Positions 9,840 through 19,395 of a DNA stretch of 64,000 nt are shown here, piece by piece. Each line of letters opens with the position of its first letter. Position 1 is the stretch's first letter. The translations under genes and the position numbers were made by a program. The stretch lies in the NCBI RefSeq assembly GCF_000182925.2, contig NC_026505.1, positions 3,100,001 through 3,164,000 on the forward strand. The letters run 5' to 3'. The DNA is from Neurospora crassa OR74A. Its lineage: Eukaryota > Ascomycota > Sordariomycetes > Sordariales > Sordariaceae. The notes beneath the pieces are model-generated. The model saw only the letters and a program-made list of their open reading frames with translations, was not told the origin of the DNA and did no database searches.

Positions 9840-12365
9840 ATGGCACCTCAAGTTGGTGATCTTCAGTTCGAACCTCTAGCTGTTGATCAGGAAAAGGCAC
9901 AGACATTCGAAAGGGACCGGAAAGTCGATACGAGCAAAGTCCCTCTTCGAGTTCGGTTCGCCGAAAATCCAGACTCACAAAGAACTCCACGGTGTCCTAC
10001 ATCCAGAGCAGCATCCCTGTTCATAGGAAACATCTTGATAGTTATCTCGGTCGCTGTTGCCTTGTTCCTGGTCGCTGCGCAGTTCGATAGCTTATCATGG
10101 AACTATTGGCGCTCAGATATTTCCAATCCAGGAACCAATGTGTCAACATGCGCTACGGACACCCAATACCTACTTGGTGTTGGCAAAGGTGACATTACCG
10201 GTCCAGTGGTTGAGATTAACCTCATGGGCTACGCCGATCCAAAACAACTCGGTACCGGTCTTCGTCAACGACTTTACTCGCGAGCCTTTATTGTCGGGAG
10301 TCTCGAGCGTCCTCAAGATCGATTCGTTTACCTGGTGCTCGATACGCAATCCGGCGATACTGCCGTCCGATTTGGCATCATCAAAGCCTTGAAAGAGCTA
10401 GGTCCCGAATATGCCTTTTATGGCCACCACAACATCGCCCTTACAGGCACTCATTCCCACGCCGGACCCGGAGGGTGGTTGAACTATCTGTTACCGCAGA
10501 TCACGAGCAAAGGTTTCGATCGCCAGGGATACCAAGCCATTGTCGACGGCGCGGTCTTATCCATTCGAAAGGCGCACGAGAGCTTACAGCCAGGATACCT
10601 CAGCGCAGGCACAACCAAAGTTTTTGGGGCGAACATCAATCGCAGCTTATTCTCTTACCTCGCAAATCCCGAAGCCGAACGCATGAAATACTTCAAGAGC
10701 GAAGAAGAAGATGGCTCGGTGGAGAAAGACCTTACCATGCTGAAATTCCAGCGAGCGTCGGATGGAAAGAATATCGGTGTTCTTACGTGGTTTCCCGTTC
10801 ACGGAACCTCTATGCTTGGCAACAACACTGTAGTAACTGGGGACAACAAGGGAGTTGCAGCTTGGCTCTTTGAAAAGAGCGTTCGTGGAGACTCGTCAGC
10901 GGCCGAGGATTTTGTGGCCGGCTTCTCCCAGGCTAACATGGGCGACGTCAGTCCCAATGTGCTTGGGGCTTGGTGCGAGGATAACTCTGGGTCACAATGC
11001 AGCTTCAAGAACAGCACTTGCAGCAACGGCAAATCCCAGGCTTGTCACGGCAGAGGCCCGGCCTTCAAGGTTCACGATGATGGCGCCAGCTCCTGCTTCG
11101 AGATCGGAAGACGCCAATTCGAACCAGCAAAACAGTTATATGACCACCTTATCAACAATCCATCACCGGTCCGAGGCCCATGGGTTAAGGCCTTTCACAC
11201 ATTCCATGACATGTCCAATTTCACATTCATTCGGCCTGATGGCAAACCCGCCCGCACCTGCCCAGCGGCATTGGGGTATTCCTTTGCCGCAGGAACGACT
11301 GATGGGCCAGGGGCATTCGACTTTACTCAGCACAACGGCAACGAGAACACGACAATGCCTATCTGGAAAGTTGTTCGGTATTTCATCAAGGCACCAGGCG
11401 ACGAACAGAAGGCTTGCCAGCATCCCAAGCCTATCCTCTTGGATGTAGGCGAGATTCTTAGGCCTTACGATTGGAGTCCCAACATTGTTGATGTACAAGC
11501 CTTCCGTGTCGGACAATTTGCCATCGTCGTCAGCCCAGGCGAAGCCACCACCATGGCTGGTCGTCGGTGGAAAGAGGCCGTGGGCCAAAGCTTCAAGAGG
11601 ATTCTCGATCAAGACATGGAACAGACCTACGGCTACACTGGTGGACCTTCGAGCAATCCCATTGTCGTCTTGGGCGGACCCGCAAACACTTACACGCACT
11701 ATATCACGACCGAAGAGGAGTACCAGATTCAGCGGTACGAAGGAGCGTCGACACTCTACGGACCCGATACGCTCAATGCTTACATTAACGTGACTCTATC
11801 ATTCCTTCCTTACCTTTCTTCCGAGTCTACCAGCCCGCCGGCCCACGATGAAAAGTCGTTCCCGCCTGACAACACGAACCGATCATTGTCTTTCATCCCG
11901 GCGGTGGTCCGTGACGCGCCACCACTCTTCAAGGGCTTTGGAGACGTTCTGGTTGATGTTGACTCGGCGCGAGGATACCATAGGGGAGATGCGATCCGGG
12001 CGGTATTTGTTGGTGCCAATCCCAGAAACAACCTCAGGTTAGAGGGAACGTACGCGGCAGTAGAGAAGTTGTTTGTCGACCAGGTGAACCCTCAAAAGTC
12101 GGAGTGGCGGACCGTGAGAAGCGACGAGGATTGGAGCTTGATTTACAGCTGGAAGAGGAAGAACAGTGTGATGGGAACGAGTGAGGTGGAGATTATGTGG
12201 GAGACAGGAGAAGAGACAGATGAGTGGTGGGATAAGGAGCTCGGGCCGGGAGTGTATCGACTTAAGTATTATGGTGATAGCAAGAGCTTGTTTGGGGGCA
12301 AGGTCCAGGAGTTTGAGGGCGTCAGCGGGGCATTCACCTTGGTACGAGAGAACTGGCTTGGATGA
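9840..12365 (+). CDS. Neutral/alkaline ceramidase with N-terminal membrane anchor
   Basis: Neutral ceramidases hydrolyse the amide bond of ceramide to sphingosine and fatty acid. The single exon starts at the ATG of MAPQVGDLQ and encodes 841 aa, longer than the usual 700-780. A cytosolic tail of about 58 residues precedes one hydrophobic segment (residues 59-80, IGNILIVISVAVALFLVAA), predicting a type II membrane protein with the enzyme in the lumen or outside. The catalytic domain starts at YLLGVGKGDITGPVVEINLMG, has the zinc-binding THSHAGPGG box, and carries the nucleophile motif MGDVSPN with Ser at about residue 371. The C-terminal immunoglobulin-like domain (about residues 680-841) is present. 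Family assignment is firm; location is inferred. Confidence 0.95.
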   Translation: MAPQVGDLQFEPLAVDQEKAQTFERDRKVDTSKVPLRVRFAENPDSQRTPRCPTSRAASLFIGNILIVISVAVALFLVAAQFDSLSWNYWRSDISNPGTNVSTCATDTQYLLGVGKGDITGPVVEINLMGYADPKQLGTGLRQRLYSRAFIVGSLERPQDRFVYLVLDTQSGDTAVRFGIIKALKELGPEYAFYGHHNIALTGTHSHAGPGGWLNYLLPQITSKGFDRQGYQAIVDGAVLSIRKAHESLQPGYLSAGTTKVFGANINRSLFSYLANPEAERMKYFKSEEEDGSVEKDLTMLKFQRASDGKNIGVLTWFPVHGTSMLGNNTVVTGDNKGVAAWLFEKSVRGDSSAAEDFVAGFSQANMGDVSPNVLGAWCEDNSGSQCSFKNSTCSNGKSQACHGRGPAFKVHDDGASSCFEIGRRQFEPAKQLYDHLINNPSPVRGPWVKAFHTFHDMSNFTFIRPDGKPARTCPAALGYSFAAGTTDGPGAFDFTQHNGNENTTMPIWKVVRYFIKAPGDEQKACQHPKPILLDVGEILRPYDWSPNIVDVQAFRVGQFAIVVSPGEATTMAGRRWKEAVGQSFKRILDQDMEQTYGYTGGPSSNPIVVLGGPANTYTHYITTEEEYQIQRYEGASTLYGPDTLNAYINVTLSFLPYLSSESTSPPAHDEKSFPPDNTNRSLSFIPAVVRDAPPLFKGFGDVLVDVDSARGYHRGDAIRAVFVGANPRNNLRLEGTYAAVEKLFVDQVNPQKSEWRTVRSDEDWSLIYSWKRKNSVMGTSEVEIMWETGEETDEWWDKELGPGVYRLKYYGDSKSLFGGKVQEFEGVSGAFTLVRENWLG

Positions 12366-12834
12366 TGAGAATAGCACGGTGTTTTTGGTAAAGTGGTATA
12401 CATGAAGACGGCGTTTTCGGGGGGCTTTTGTTAGTGGGGATTTGGGGTTTCGATATCCGTTCTTTCTTGATGTTTTAAGTTTTCAGTACACTGGCTGATA
12501 TTGACTGATATTCATGACATTACTTGGTTATATTGCCATTTTCAAGTTCGACTTCTTCATAATCTGGGTTCCAGAATGGAAGCAGCCGATCATACTAGAA
12601 CTTCCGGATTGGGAGACAACACGGCTCCTTGTGCCTCTACCCCGCCTTTGCTGCATATAGTGGAAGTCACGCAGGAAAACCAGAGCAGTCAGCTTTGGAT
12701 TAAGCCTGGGTCCCCCCTTGAGTCTCTGTCACTGCGTCCTCGTCCACTTGCCCGGGACTTCCAATCCTTACCGTAGTCACCTTCACACTGCCCTGACCTT
12801 CTTTTGCTCTTCGATCCAACCCTATACTCAACAC
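12366..12834. other. Intergenic region between ceramidase and kelch genes
   Basis: A tandem gap holding the ceramidase 3' UTR and the promoter of the kelch gene. It ends in a pyrimidine-rich stretch before the first in-frame ATG of the kelch gene. Nothing else is seen. Confidence 0.5.
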
Positions 12835-14727
12835 ATGGAGGTTCCTTTCAAATCAAAGAACATCGAACAATCGGTTTCTGGACCCCAGATAAGTACGGCT
12901 TATGACGTCAATGCCCCTGACCAATCAGCTGATGACCTTGCACTTACACGCTCAAGCAGAAGAAGCCCAGGCTACAACTCACCCCTGGTAACCAAATCCA
13001 CACGCAAGTCAACACTTCAGTCACAAATCGTAACCATGGAAACGCTCGAAGACATAAAGCGGCGCACAACCGACATCCTCTCGTCGATATCGACCACTTT
13101 GACTGCCAGACACCATGCCGATGATCACGGAGCTCACATGAGGGGCAGTTGGGAGAAGATCAAACTCCCCGCCCTTCCCAGATCTTCCCACTCCGTCGAC
13201 ATTGTCGCCGGGACGGCCTACGTCTTTGGCGGCGAGGCCGAGAATGCCCGTCAGCCCACAGACAATGACATGCACGCCATTGTCCTTCCGTCCAGTAGCG
13301 CTCCGGCGGATTACTATGCCATCAAAGCGAAGTCACCAAAGAACACGGATGCCTCGGACGAGAAGAACAAGGTCTCTGAAACCAACGAGTCGAACGAGAC
13401 TCCTGCCCCGCGTGTCGGTCACGCCACAGCCGTCATCGGCCACCGCATCTTCCTCTTCGGCGGACGTGGCGGTCTTGACATGACTCCCCTCGACGAAGCC
13501 GGTCGTGTCTGGGTCTTCGACACACGTACTCACTTCTGGTCCTACCTTGACCCCGTCTCCCCCGTCAGCGAAAAATCCCCCTCTGTCCCAGAACCGCGCA
13601 GCTACCATTCGGCCGTGGCAACCGACAAGCCCCGTAACTTCAACAAGGCATCGCCCACCAAAAAGAGCAACAGCCGGCCGGATACTAGTTCTTCCACCAG
13701 CCATAACGTTGCTGGTGACATTGGCGAAGGCCTCATCAAGCGCGCAAACACCATCCGTGACTGGGCCACCGGCGACGGCAACGTGGACGAAGTCGGTACC
13801 CCGCAGCGCCCCATTGTTGGAAAGATCGCCGAGCACGCCGTTGACGCCGATGTGGACGGCTACGGCACCTTCATTATCCACGGCGGTTGTCTAGCCGGTG
13901 GGAAGAGGACCTCGGACGTCTGGGCCTTCGACATTCACTCCCGCATCTGGCAGCAACTGCCTGACGCCCCTGGTCCGGCTCGCGGGGGTGCCGCGCTGGC
14001 GCTGAGCAGAAGCAGACTGTACCGCTTTGGCGGGTTCAACGGCGAGACGCAGGAGGGCGGACAGCTGGATTATTTGGAGCTCGTACTCGAAGAGTTTGAC
14101 GATCGATTCAGCAAAGGAGACGCCAGCATCTCGGTTAAAGATGGATGGAAGAGTCTGTTGCAGGGTAAGGAGGACGTGGGCTACAAGGAGCCGGATCCGG
14201 AGCCCGTTCCTACAGTTCTCAGCAGTCAAGACCCCGAAGAGGAGCAGTGGCCGGGAGCAAGAAGTGTTGCCGGTTTCGAGGCGATCACTGTCGGTGGTGG
14301 CCGCGAGTATCTTGTTCTCATCCTTGGAGAGAGAGAGGGGAGTGGCAAGGGACATGACGCTGCAGGAAAGTTCTGGGACGATGTCTGGGTCTACCAAGTT
14401 CCCGCACAAGGCATGAGTCTGGCAAGCGTTGGGGATAAGGTAAAGTCTGTCGTTGGAAGGAAGAACAGGGAGGGTAAATGGTAAGTTTTCGGTCCTGTCG
14501 GATGGCTCGTTGACCATGATTGCTAACGATTTGGGTGCTGCAGGACGAAGATCGATACTATCCCACATGATGCTGAAGACATTGACTCGGTTGGCGGTCC
14601 TGGCCCAAGAGGCTGGATTGCTAGTTCAGCCATGGGCGAGCTTGAGGAGAATGGTATCTTGATCTGGGGTGGCTTGAATTCTGAGAACAACAGACTAGGA
14701 GATGGCTGGATTTTGCGGTTGCTCTGA
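12835..14727 (+). CDS. Kelch-repeat beta-propeller protein
   Basis: Kelch propellers are binding platforms; no specific partner can be named. Exons 12835-14480 and 14544-14727, with a 63-nt intron (donor GTAAGT, branch TGCTAAC, acceptor CTGCAG), give 609 aa. The start used is the first in-frame ATG (ACACATGG); a second good ATG at 13036 would give 542 aa and removes only a low-complexity leader. Blades are visible from about residue 115: GTAYVFGGE, HRIFLFGGRGG followed by VWVFDTRTHFW, FIIHGGC followed by VWAFDIHSRIWQQLP, RLYRFGGFNGE, and in exon 2 GILIWGGLNSENNRLGDGW. A Ser/Thr/Lys-rich insert (about residues 240-310) splits two blades. Similar proteins are common in ascomycetes. Confidence 0.85.
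12903..12910. promoter_or_regulatory. Perfect CRE-type palindrome TGACGTCA
   Basis: This is the consensus site of bZIP factors of the ATF/CREB class. It lies inside the first 70 bases of the longer kelch reading frame, but would be in the leader if translation starts at 13036. Chance occurrence is possible; no function is shown. Confidence 0.25.
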
Positions 14728-15253
14728 TGCGATTTGTGTTTTCCGCCATGAGGATATACCACATGCATTGTTATCAACGCCCCGTTGAATTAACCGGGGT
14801 AACGAGTGTTTATGGGCTTCAAAGTTACTATATAAGGTTGTTAGAAAGCGAGATGTGATGACTTTTAAGCGTAGACAGGAATCGGCTTACCATTGATGTT
14901 GTCTTCTGTGACCAACACCTAAGGTTTAACGTTAATAGGAGAGAAAAAACTACAAGTGGAGGAAGTGGACATTATGTAACCAAGCTCGACCAAGGACATC
15001 AAGGCCTTTGTAATCAGCTTGTGCCTTTCGGTTGGTTCAGGTCATCTTTAGCTCATCCCCAAGAAAACCACAGTAAACAAATACAGATATTGTACCGTAT
15101 AACCTGAGGGAAATTAATACATCTCCGGTCTAATGCATTTGCTGTCATCACTGTCCTGTTGGTCCATGTCCTGTCTATGTGACAGTTTCTGTCAATCGTA
15201 ATTCCACCTCTGCCCCATAACCGCTCACTTAACCCAATATTAAGCCCCTGGAT
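14728..15253. other. Intergenic region between converging kelch and nuo24 genes
   Basis: Two 3' UTRs are expected. TATATAAG at about 14830 is probably incidental because no gene starts here. No gene-like frame is seen. Confidence 0.55.
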
Positions 15254-16223
15254 TTAAAGATCCGATCGCGTGACCTCCGGTCCGTATGGCTCGCTCGTCA
15301 AACTTGTTAGGCCGGCGGCGTTCTCACACGTCTGTCTCCCGCTCTGTGGGCCCGGCTGAGGCGCCTTGGACACATCCGTGACGCTCTCCTTGAGCGCCGA
15401 CAACACCTGCTTAATGGTCTCCGGGGTCAAATCTTCAAAGTAGTCATCGTTGATCTGGACCATGGGCGCGTTGGCGCACGCGCCCAGGCACTCAACCTCG
15501 ATAAAAGTGAAAAGGCCGTCGGGAGTGGTCTCGCCTTGCTTGATGCCAAGATGCTCCTTGATGGCCTTGACGATCACGTCGGAGCCGCAGCCACCTAGTT
15601 GGCAAGGGGTCTGAGGAAGGGAAAAAGAGAGAGTCAGCTACAGCCGAAGCTGAAGGGAAAACACATGTGCCGAAAAAAGAGGTGACAGAAACCCAAGTGC
15701 AAGGGGAGAAACATACGGTAGTGCAAGCCTGAACGTGGAACTTGCCAACCGGGGTGCGGTTGTACATGGTGTAAAAAGAGGCGACCTCGTAGACGCGCAT
15801 GGGCGGCATCTCAAGCAGACGGGCCACCTCATTCATGACGCTGATGCTGCAGAAACCGTGCTGGCGCTGGCCAAGATCGAGCAGGGGCATAACGGCCGCC
15901 TTCTTGTACTGCGGCGGGTAGCGCTTGATAATCTCTTCGATGACCTTTTCATTGTCGGCCGAGAACTTGAAGGGGATGTCGGGGTTGTTGTCGGGGGTGT
16001 TGCGGTGCTGGACAATGGTAAAGGCAGACTGTCAGCACGCTGAGGAGCTTCTGACGGCTTTTGTAGAAGCAAAACATACCACCATGAGGGTGTCGCTGGG
16101 CCTCCGCGCCGAAATGGAGAGGCATGCGCGGGAGACGGGCGCAATTGTCGAAGGCTTGGTGGACAGCCGGGTCGCCGCCCGGACGGCCGTCCGCATGAGG
16201 AAGGGAGTTAGCTTGGTCGCCAT
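15254..16223 (-). CDS. nuo24: NADH:ubiquinone oxidoreductase (complex I) 24 kDa subunit, mitochondrial
   Basis: This is the NDUFV2/NuoE homologue in the NADH-oxidising arm of complex I; it binds the [2Fe-2S] cluster N1a. Exons 16223-16080, 16007-15717 and 15610-15254 are separated by introns of 72 and 106 nt, both with GTATGT donors. The product is 263 aa, the size I recall for N. crassa. An Arg/Ser/Thr-rich, acid-free presequence ([20 protein letters not shown]) targets mitochondria. The mature part begins near [11 protein letters not shown]; the thioredoxin-like ferredoxin fold carries the cluster cysteines in ACTTTPCQLGG and [13 protein letters not shown]. The start ATG sits in a Kozak-like GCCATGGCG. 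It diverges from the AMP-ligase-like gene. Confidence 0.97.
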
Positions 16224-17114
16224 GGCTGCTTGATACGCGAACGGTGGCGATGAGGCCCGAATTGGCGACTTGCGATTACTCGTTCGAGAGGTTGGAGCTT
16301 TTCGTAGAGCTTACGTTCTCGTCGACGTCCCAGTACGGAGGTTGCCCGCGGTCCCGCTATGTTAAACGGGTTGGATGCTCTGATGGTTTGTGATCAAATC
16401 CGGGCAGGTGATTGGCCAAGGAGCTGCTTCGCTCGGGTTAACCGAGCCGGGGCAAGTGCCACAAGCGGTGCTTCGGTCTCACTCTCCTCTCAGCTCTGGA
16501 CACTGCCCGAGTGGCTGCCACATATGTACACTATACATTTACACTAAACCACATATTGTTTGGCATGTTGGGCTGTTGAAGTTGGTGGTCTGTTCCCCCT
16601 TGATGTCAATTGGATCCCCGCGCCCGCAAGTCTAAACATCCTAGCTGGGCGACTTACACGACGAACGGCAGGACCCGATCAGGCCTCCGTGGGTGAACCC
16701 CGCTGTGTCCCGCATTTCAGGCTGCGTCCAGTCCGTCCAGGCTCCGCCATCTGTTTTGTGCTGGAGTCTTTTGTACCTATGGATCCATCATCGCCCCGTC
16801 TCCATCGATTCTCTCCATTCTCTCCCCGCTGTGAACACGGACTCCTGAGTCAGTCCCCGAGGCCTCGGACCCCACCAGATCCATCTTCCTCATAAGAGCT
16901 CCATCTTGCCTTGACCTGTCATCCTAACGGGTCCCGCATCTGCTCCCCCTGCCGGTTCAGGGCCAACCGGACATAACACGCGATACCCGACAACAGACAG
17001 CTTCAAAGAGCTCTACCCGATCCCAACCCAACGCTACCTATTGAACCTACAACTTGACACGCGACAAACCCGAACGCTTTTGAACGCTGCGCCCACGCTG
17101 CGCCGTCGGTCACC
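16224..17114. other. Divergent promoter region, nuo24 / AMP-ligase-like gene
   Basis: This is 891 bp between two divergent starts. CT-rich words occur at about 16780-16920. No gene-like frame, TATA box close to either start, or RNA gene is seen. Confidence 0.5.
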
Positions 17115-18917
17115 ATGGGCGCCTTCGACAATCTGTTGCTGTCACTCGACGAGGGCATCACGGATTTCTTTGCGCAATGGAACATTTATAGCACCATCAT
17201 CGTCACTGCCTTCATCGGCTTCCTCACCTACCAGATCTCTACACGGAAGGACCCCGATACGCATCCCATGCTCCTTGTCCGACAGTCTCAAGGGTCCCCC
17301 GTTCGACAGCCCGGCCAGTCTCCCGTATACCGCGGCCAGTCTGCCCCCCATGGCATGCCGCTTCAGACCGGTCTGAACGTCAAGGATCCCGGTGCCTCGC
17401 GCTGGGCAAGAGGACGCGACGGTGATCTTCGCGATGTCTGGAGGCAAGCTGTGGCTGGTGTGCAGGAGGACGGCCCGAGCAAGGGCGCAAAGGGCAAGAT
17501 CCTCAGCGTTTTCGGTACCGAACATGTTACGGAGCACTCGTTGGACGACATCACACGCCAGATCAACCTGATTGGAGGACACATCAAGGAGCAGGGCGGC
17601 AGTCGTGTGGCCATCTACATTCCCAACTCTGTCGAGCTACTTGCGGCCCTTTTTGCATGCGCCTTCTACAACTTAACGGCCGTCATTCTTCCCTTCGAGC
17701 AACCGGAAGAAGATGTTATCTCAATGTTGCGCCGGTCTGGTGCTGACACAGTTATCACTGCACCCGGTTCTTTCCCTTTTGACCTTGTTGCTAAACACTA
17801 CCCCAACCTCCGCCAGCTGATTTGGATCGTCGATGAAGGCAGCAGACACATGGACTGGAACGAAGTCCCTGAAGGCACCGGGAGCAGCGTCAATGTTTCT
17901 ACCTGGCATGAGATTATCGGCGACAGCCCAGCCGCTGCTGGCCGCGAGCTCCCCCCTCTAGAAGGTCAACAAGAGCCCAGTGATGTCATCCTCTTCTGGC
18001 AGTTCAAGTCCGGTATCCCATCGGAAATGGTTACCTTCACAGCTGGTAACTTCGCCTCCGCCATCGCTTCCCAGCTTTTTGCCATCCCGACCTCCCAGAA
18101 GATGGGGCCATCCGATCTCTTCCTCCCCGCCGACTCTCTCGCCAACAGCTACACTCTCGTCCTGACCCTCGCCGCGCTTTTCTCTAACGCCTCTGTCGCG
18201 CTAAACTCTGTTGGAACCCAAGCCTACGACCTCGCCGCCGCGACCCGTGGCATCTCCCCCACCATCCTCGTCGCCACGCCGGCCGCCCTCGTCAAGACGC
18301 ACCAGGAAACCGCCAGCAACTTCTCTTCGCTCATCGCCCGCAACCTTCACTGGCTACAGACCCGCCACCTGACCCAGTACGGCGTCATGCCCACCGCCTC
18401 GTTCCTCTCATCCTACTACGATAGCCTTCGTCCTTCCATTGGCACCAAGCCCGGCAAGCTTCGCTTGATCCTGACCGCTGAGTGTGTGGGCTCCGATACG
18501 CCTCGCTTGTCGTCGCAGATGTTGTCGGATCTTAGGGCGTACACTGGTGCGCGCATCATCTATGCGCTGTCGGCTGCCAAGGTGGCTGGCGCAGTGGCGC
18601 AGACGCTGTTTTATGATTATCGAGTGTTTGAGGATAAGTGCTCGCACTTTGGGCCGCCGTTGAGCAGCACGGAGGTGTTTTTCAAGGATATGGGAGAGTA
18701 CAAGACTACTGATGGTGTCAGTAAGGGAGAGGTAAGCTTTGAACATTTGTCCCTTTAACCTTATATCAGACTTGAGATGGGACGAAATGGAGAACGGCTT
18801 GCTGACCACATGATGAAACTGCAGATATTTGTTCGGGGACCTTCCGTCTCTGGTGGCGAGGCAGCGCTGGGCGTGGCTGGCTATATGAGGGATGATAACA
18901 CACTGGCATATGCTTAA
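17115..18917 (+). CDS. Membrane-anchored AMP-dependent synthetase/ligase-like protein, probably not catalytic
   Basis: Exons 17115-18731 and 18825-18917, with a 93-nt intron (GTAAGC to CTGCAG), encode 569 aa. One hydrophobic segment lies at about residues 25-42 (IYSTIIVTAFIGFLTYQI). The body is an acyl-CoA-synthetase-like large domain: VAIYIPNSVELLAALFACAFYNLTAVILP matches the N-terminal core in parts, and GEIFVRGP resembles the late GEI.RGP motif. The phosphate-binding loop that normally reads TSGTTG-PK is replaced by FWQFKSGIPSEMVTF, the YGSTE-type motif is absent, and the protein ends just after GEIFVRGP. The small C-terminal domain with the catalytic lysine is therefore missing. I remember similar truncated proteins in other filamentous ascomycetes, so this is likely a conserved pseudoenzyme. 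The role is unknown. Confidence 0.82.
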
Positions 18918-19395
18918 AAAGACGGGGTAGGACACGTTCCATCAATGATCGATGAATGGTAGCCTGTATGCAGGAATGCTCTTATTGAATGAATGAGCAG
19001 GGAGTTTGAGGCTGGGAGTGGAATACCTTCCCTCGGAAGATTACGAAATAGACGCATCTTCAAGGTTTCGGGTAACCAAAGACCAGACAAATCTGAACCG
19101 CAATGACATTCAGGGCATTGAGAATACTAAACTGCAGCAAGATCATCGAATGTGTGTCTTCTAGCTGGCCGTTGAAAACTGTGACAGACAAAATATCTAC
19201 CATGTCAGACCCAAATAAAATTGGAAGAGCCCCCCTTACGCCCATTGCCATGAAACCCCATATTGTACTTGTTAACCTGTACACCCAAAGAAAAATAAAA
19301 TAGCAGAGCAAGAACGCTTCGGTTTTGCTTTTCTTTTCTCTTTTTTTCGTCGGAACATCTTCGAAAAACACTCCGTCATTTCCCCACCATCCCTT
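18918..19395. other. Intergenic region between converging AMP-ligase-like and mcm5 genes
   Basis: Two 3' UTRs are expected here; A/T-rich words near 19300-19350 fit 3' processing signals. No gene-like frame is seen. Confidence 0.55.

Noticed and set aside
12718-12834. N-terminal extension of the kelch frame
   Set aside because: It begins with TTG; the first ATG is at 12835.
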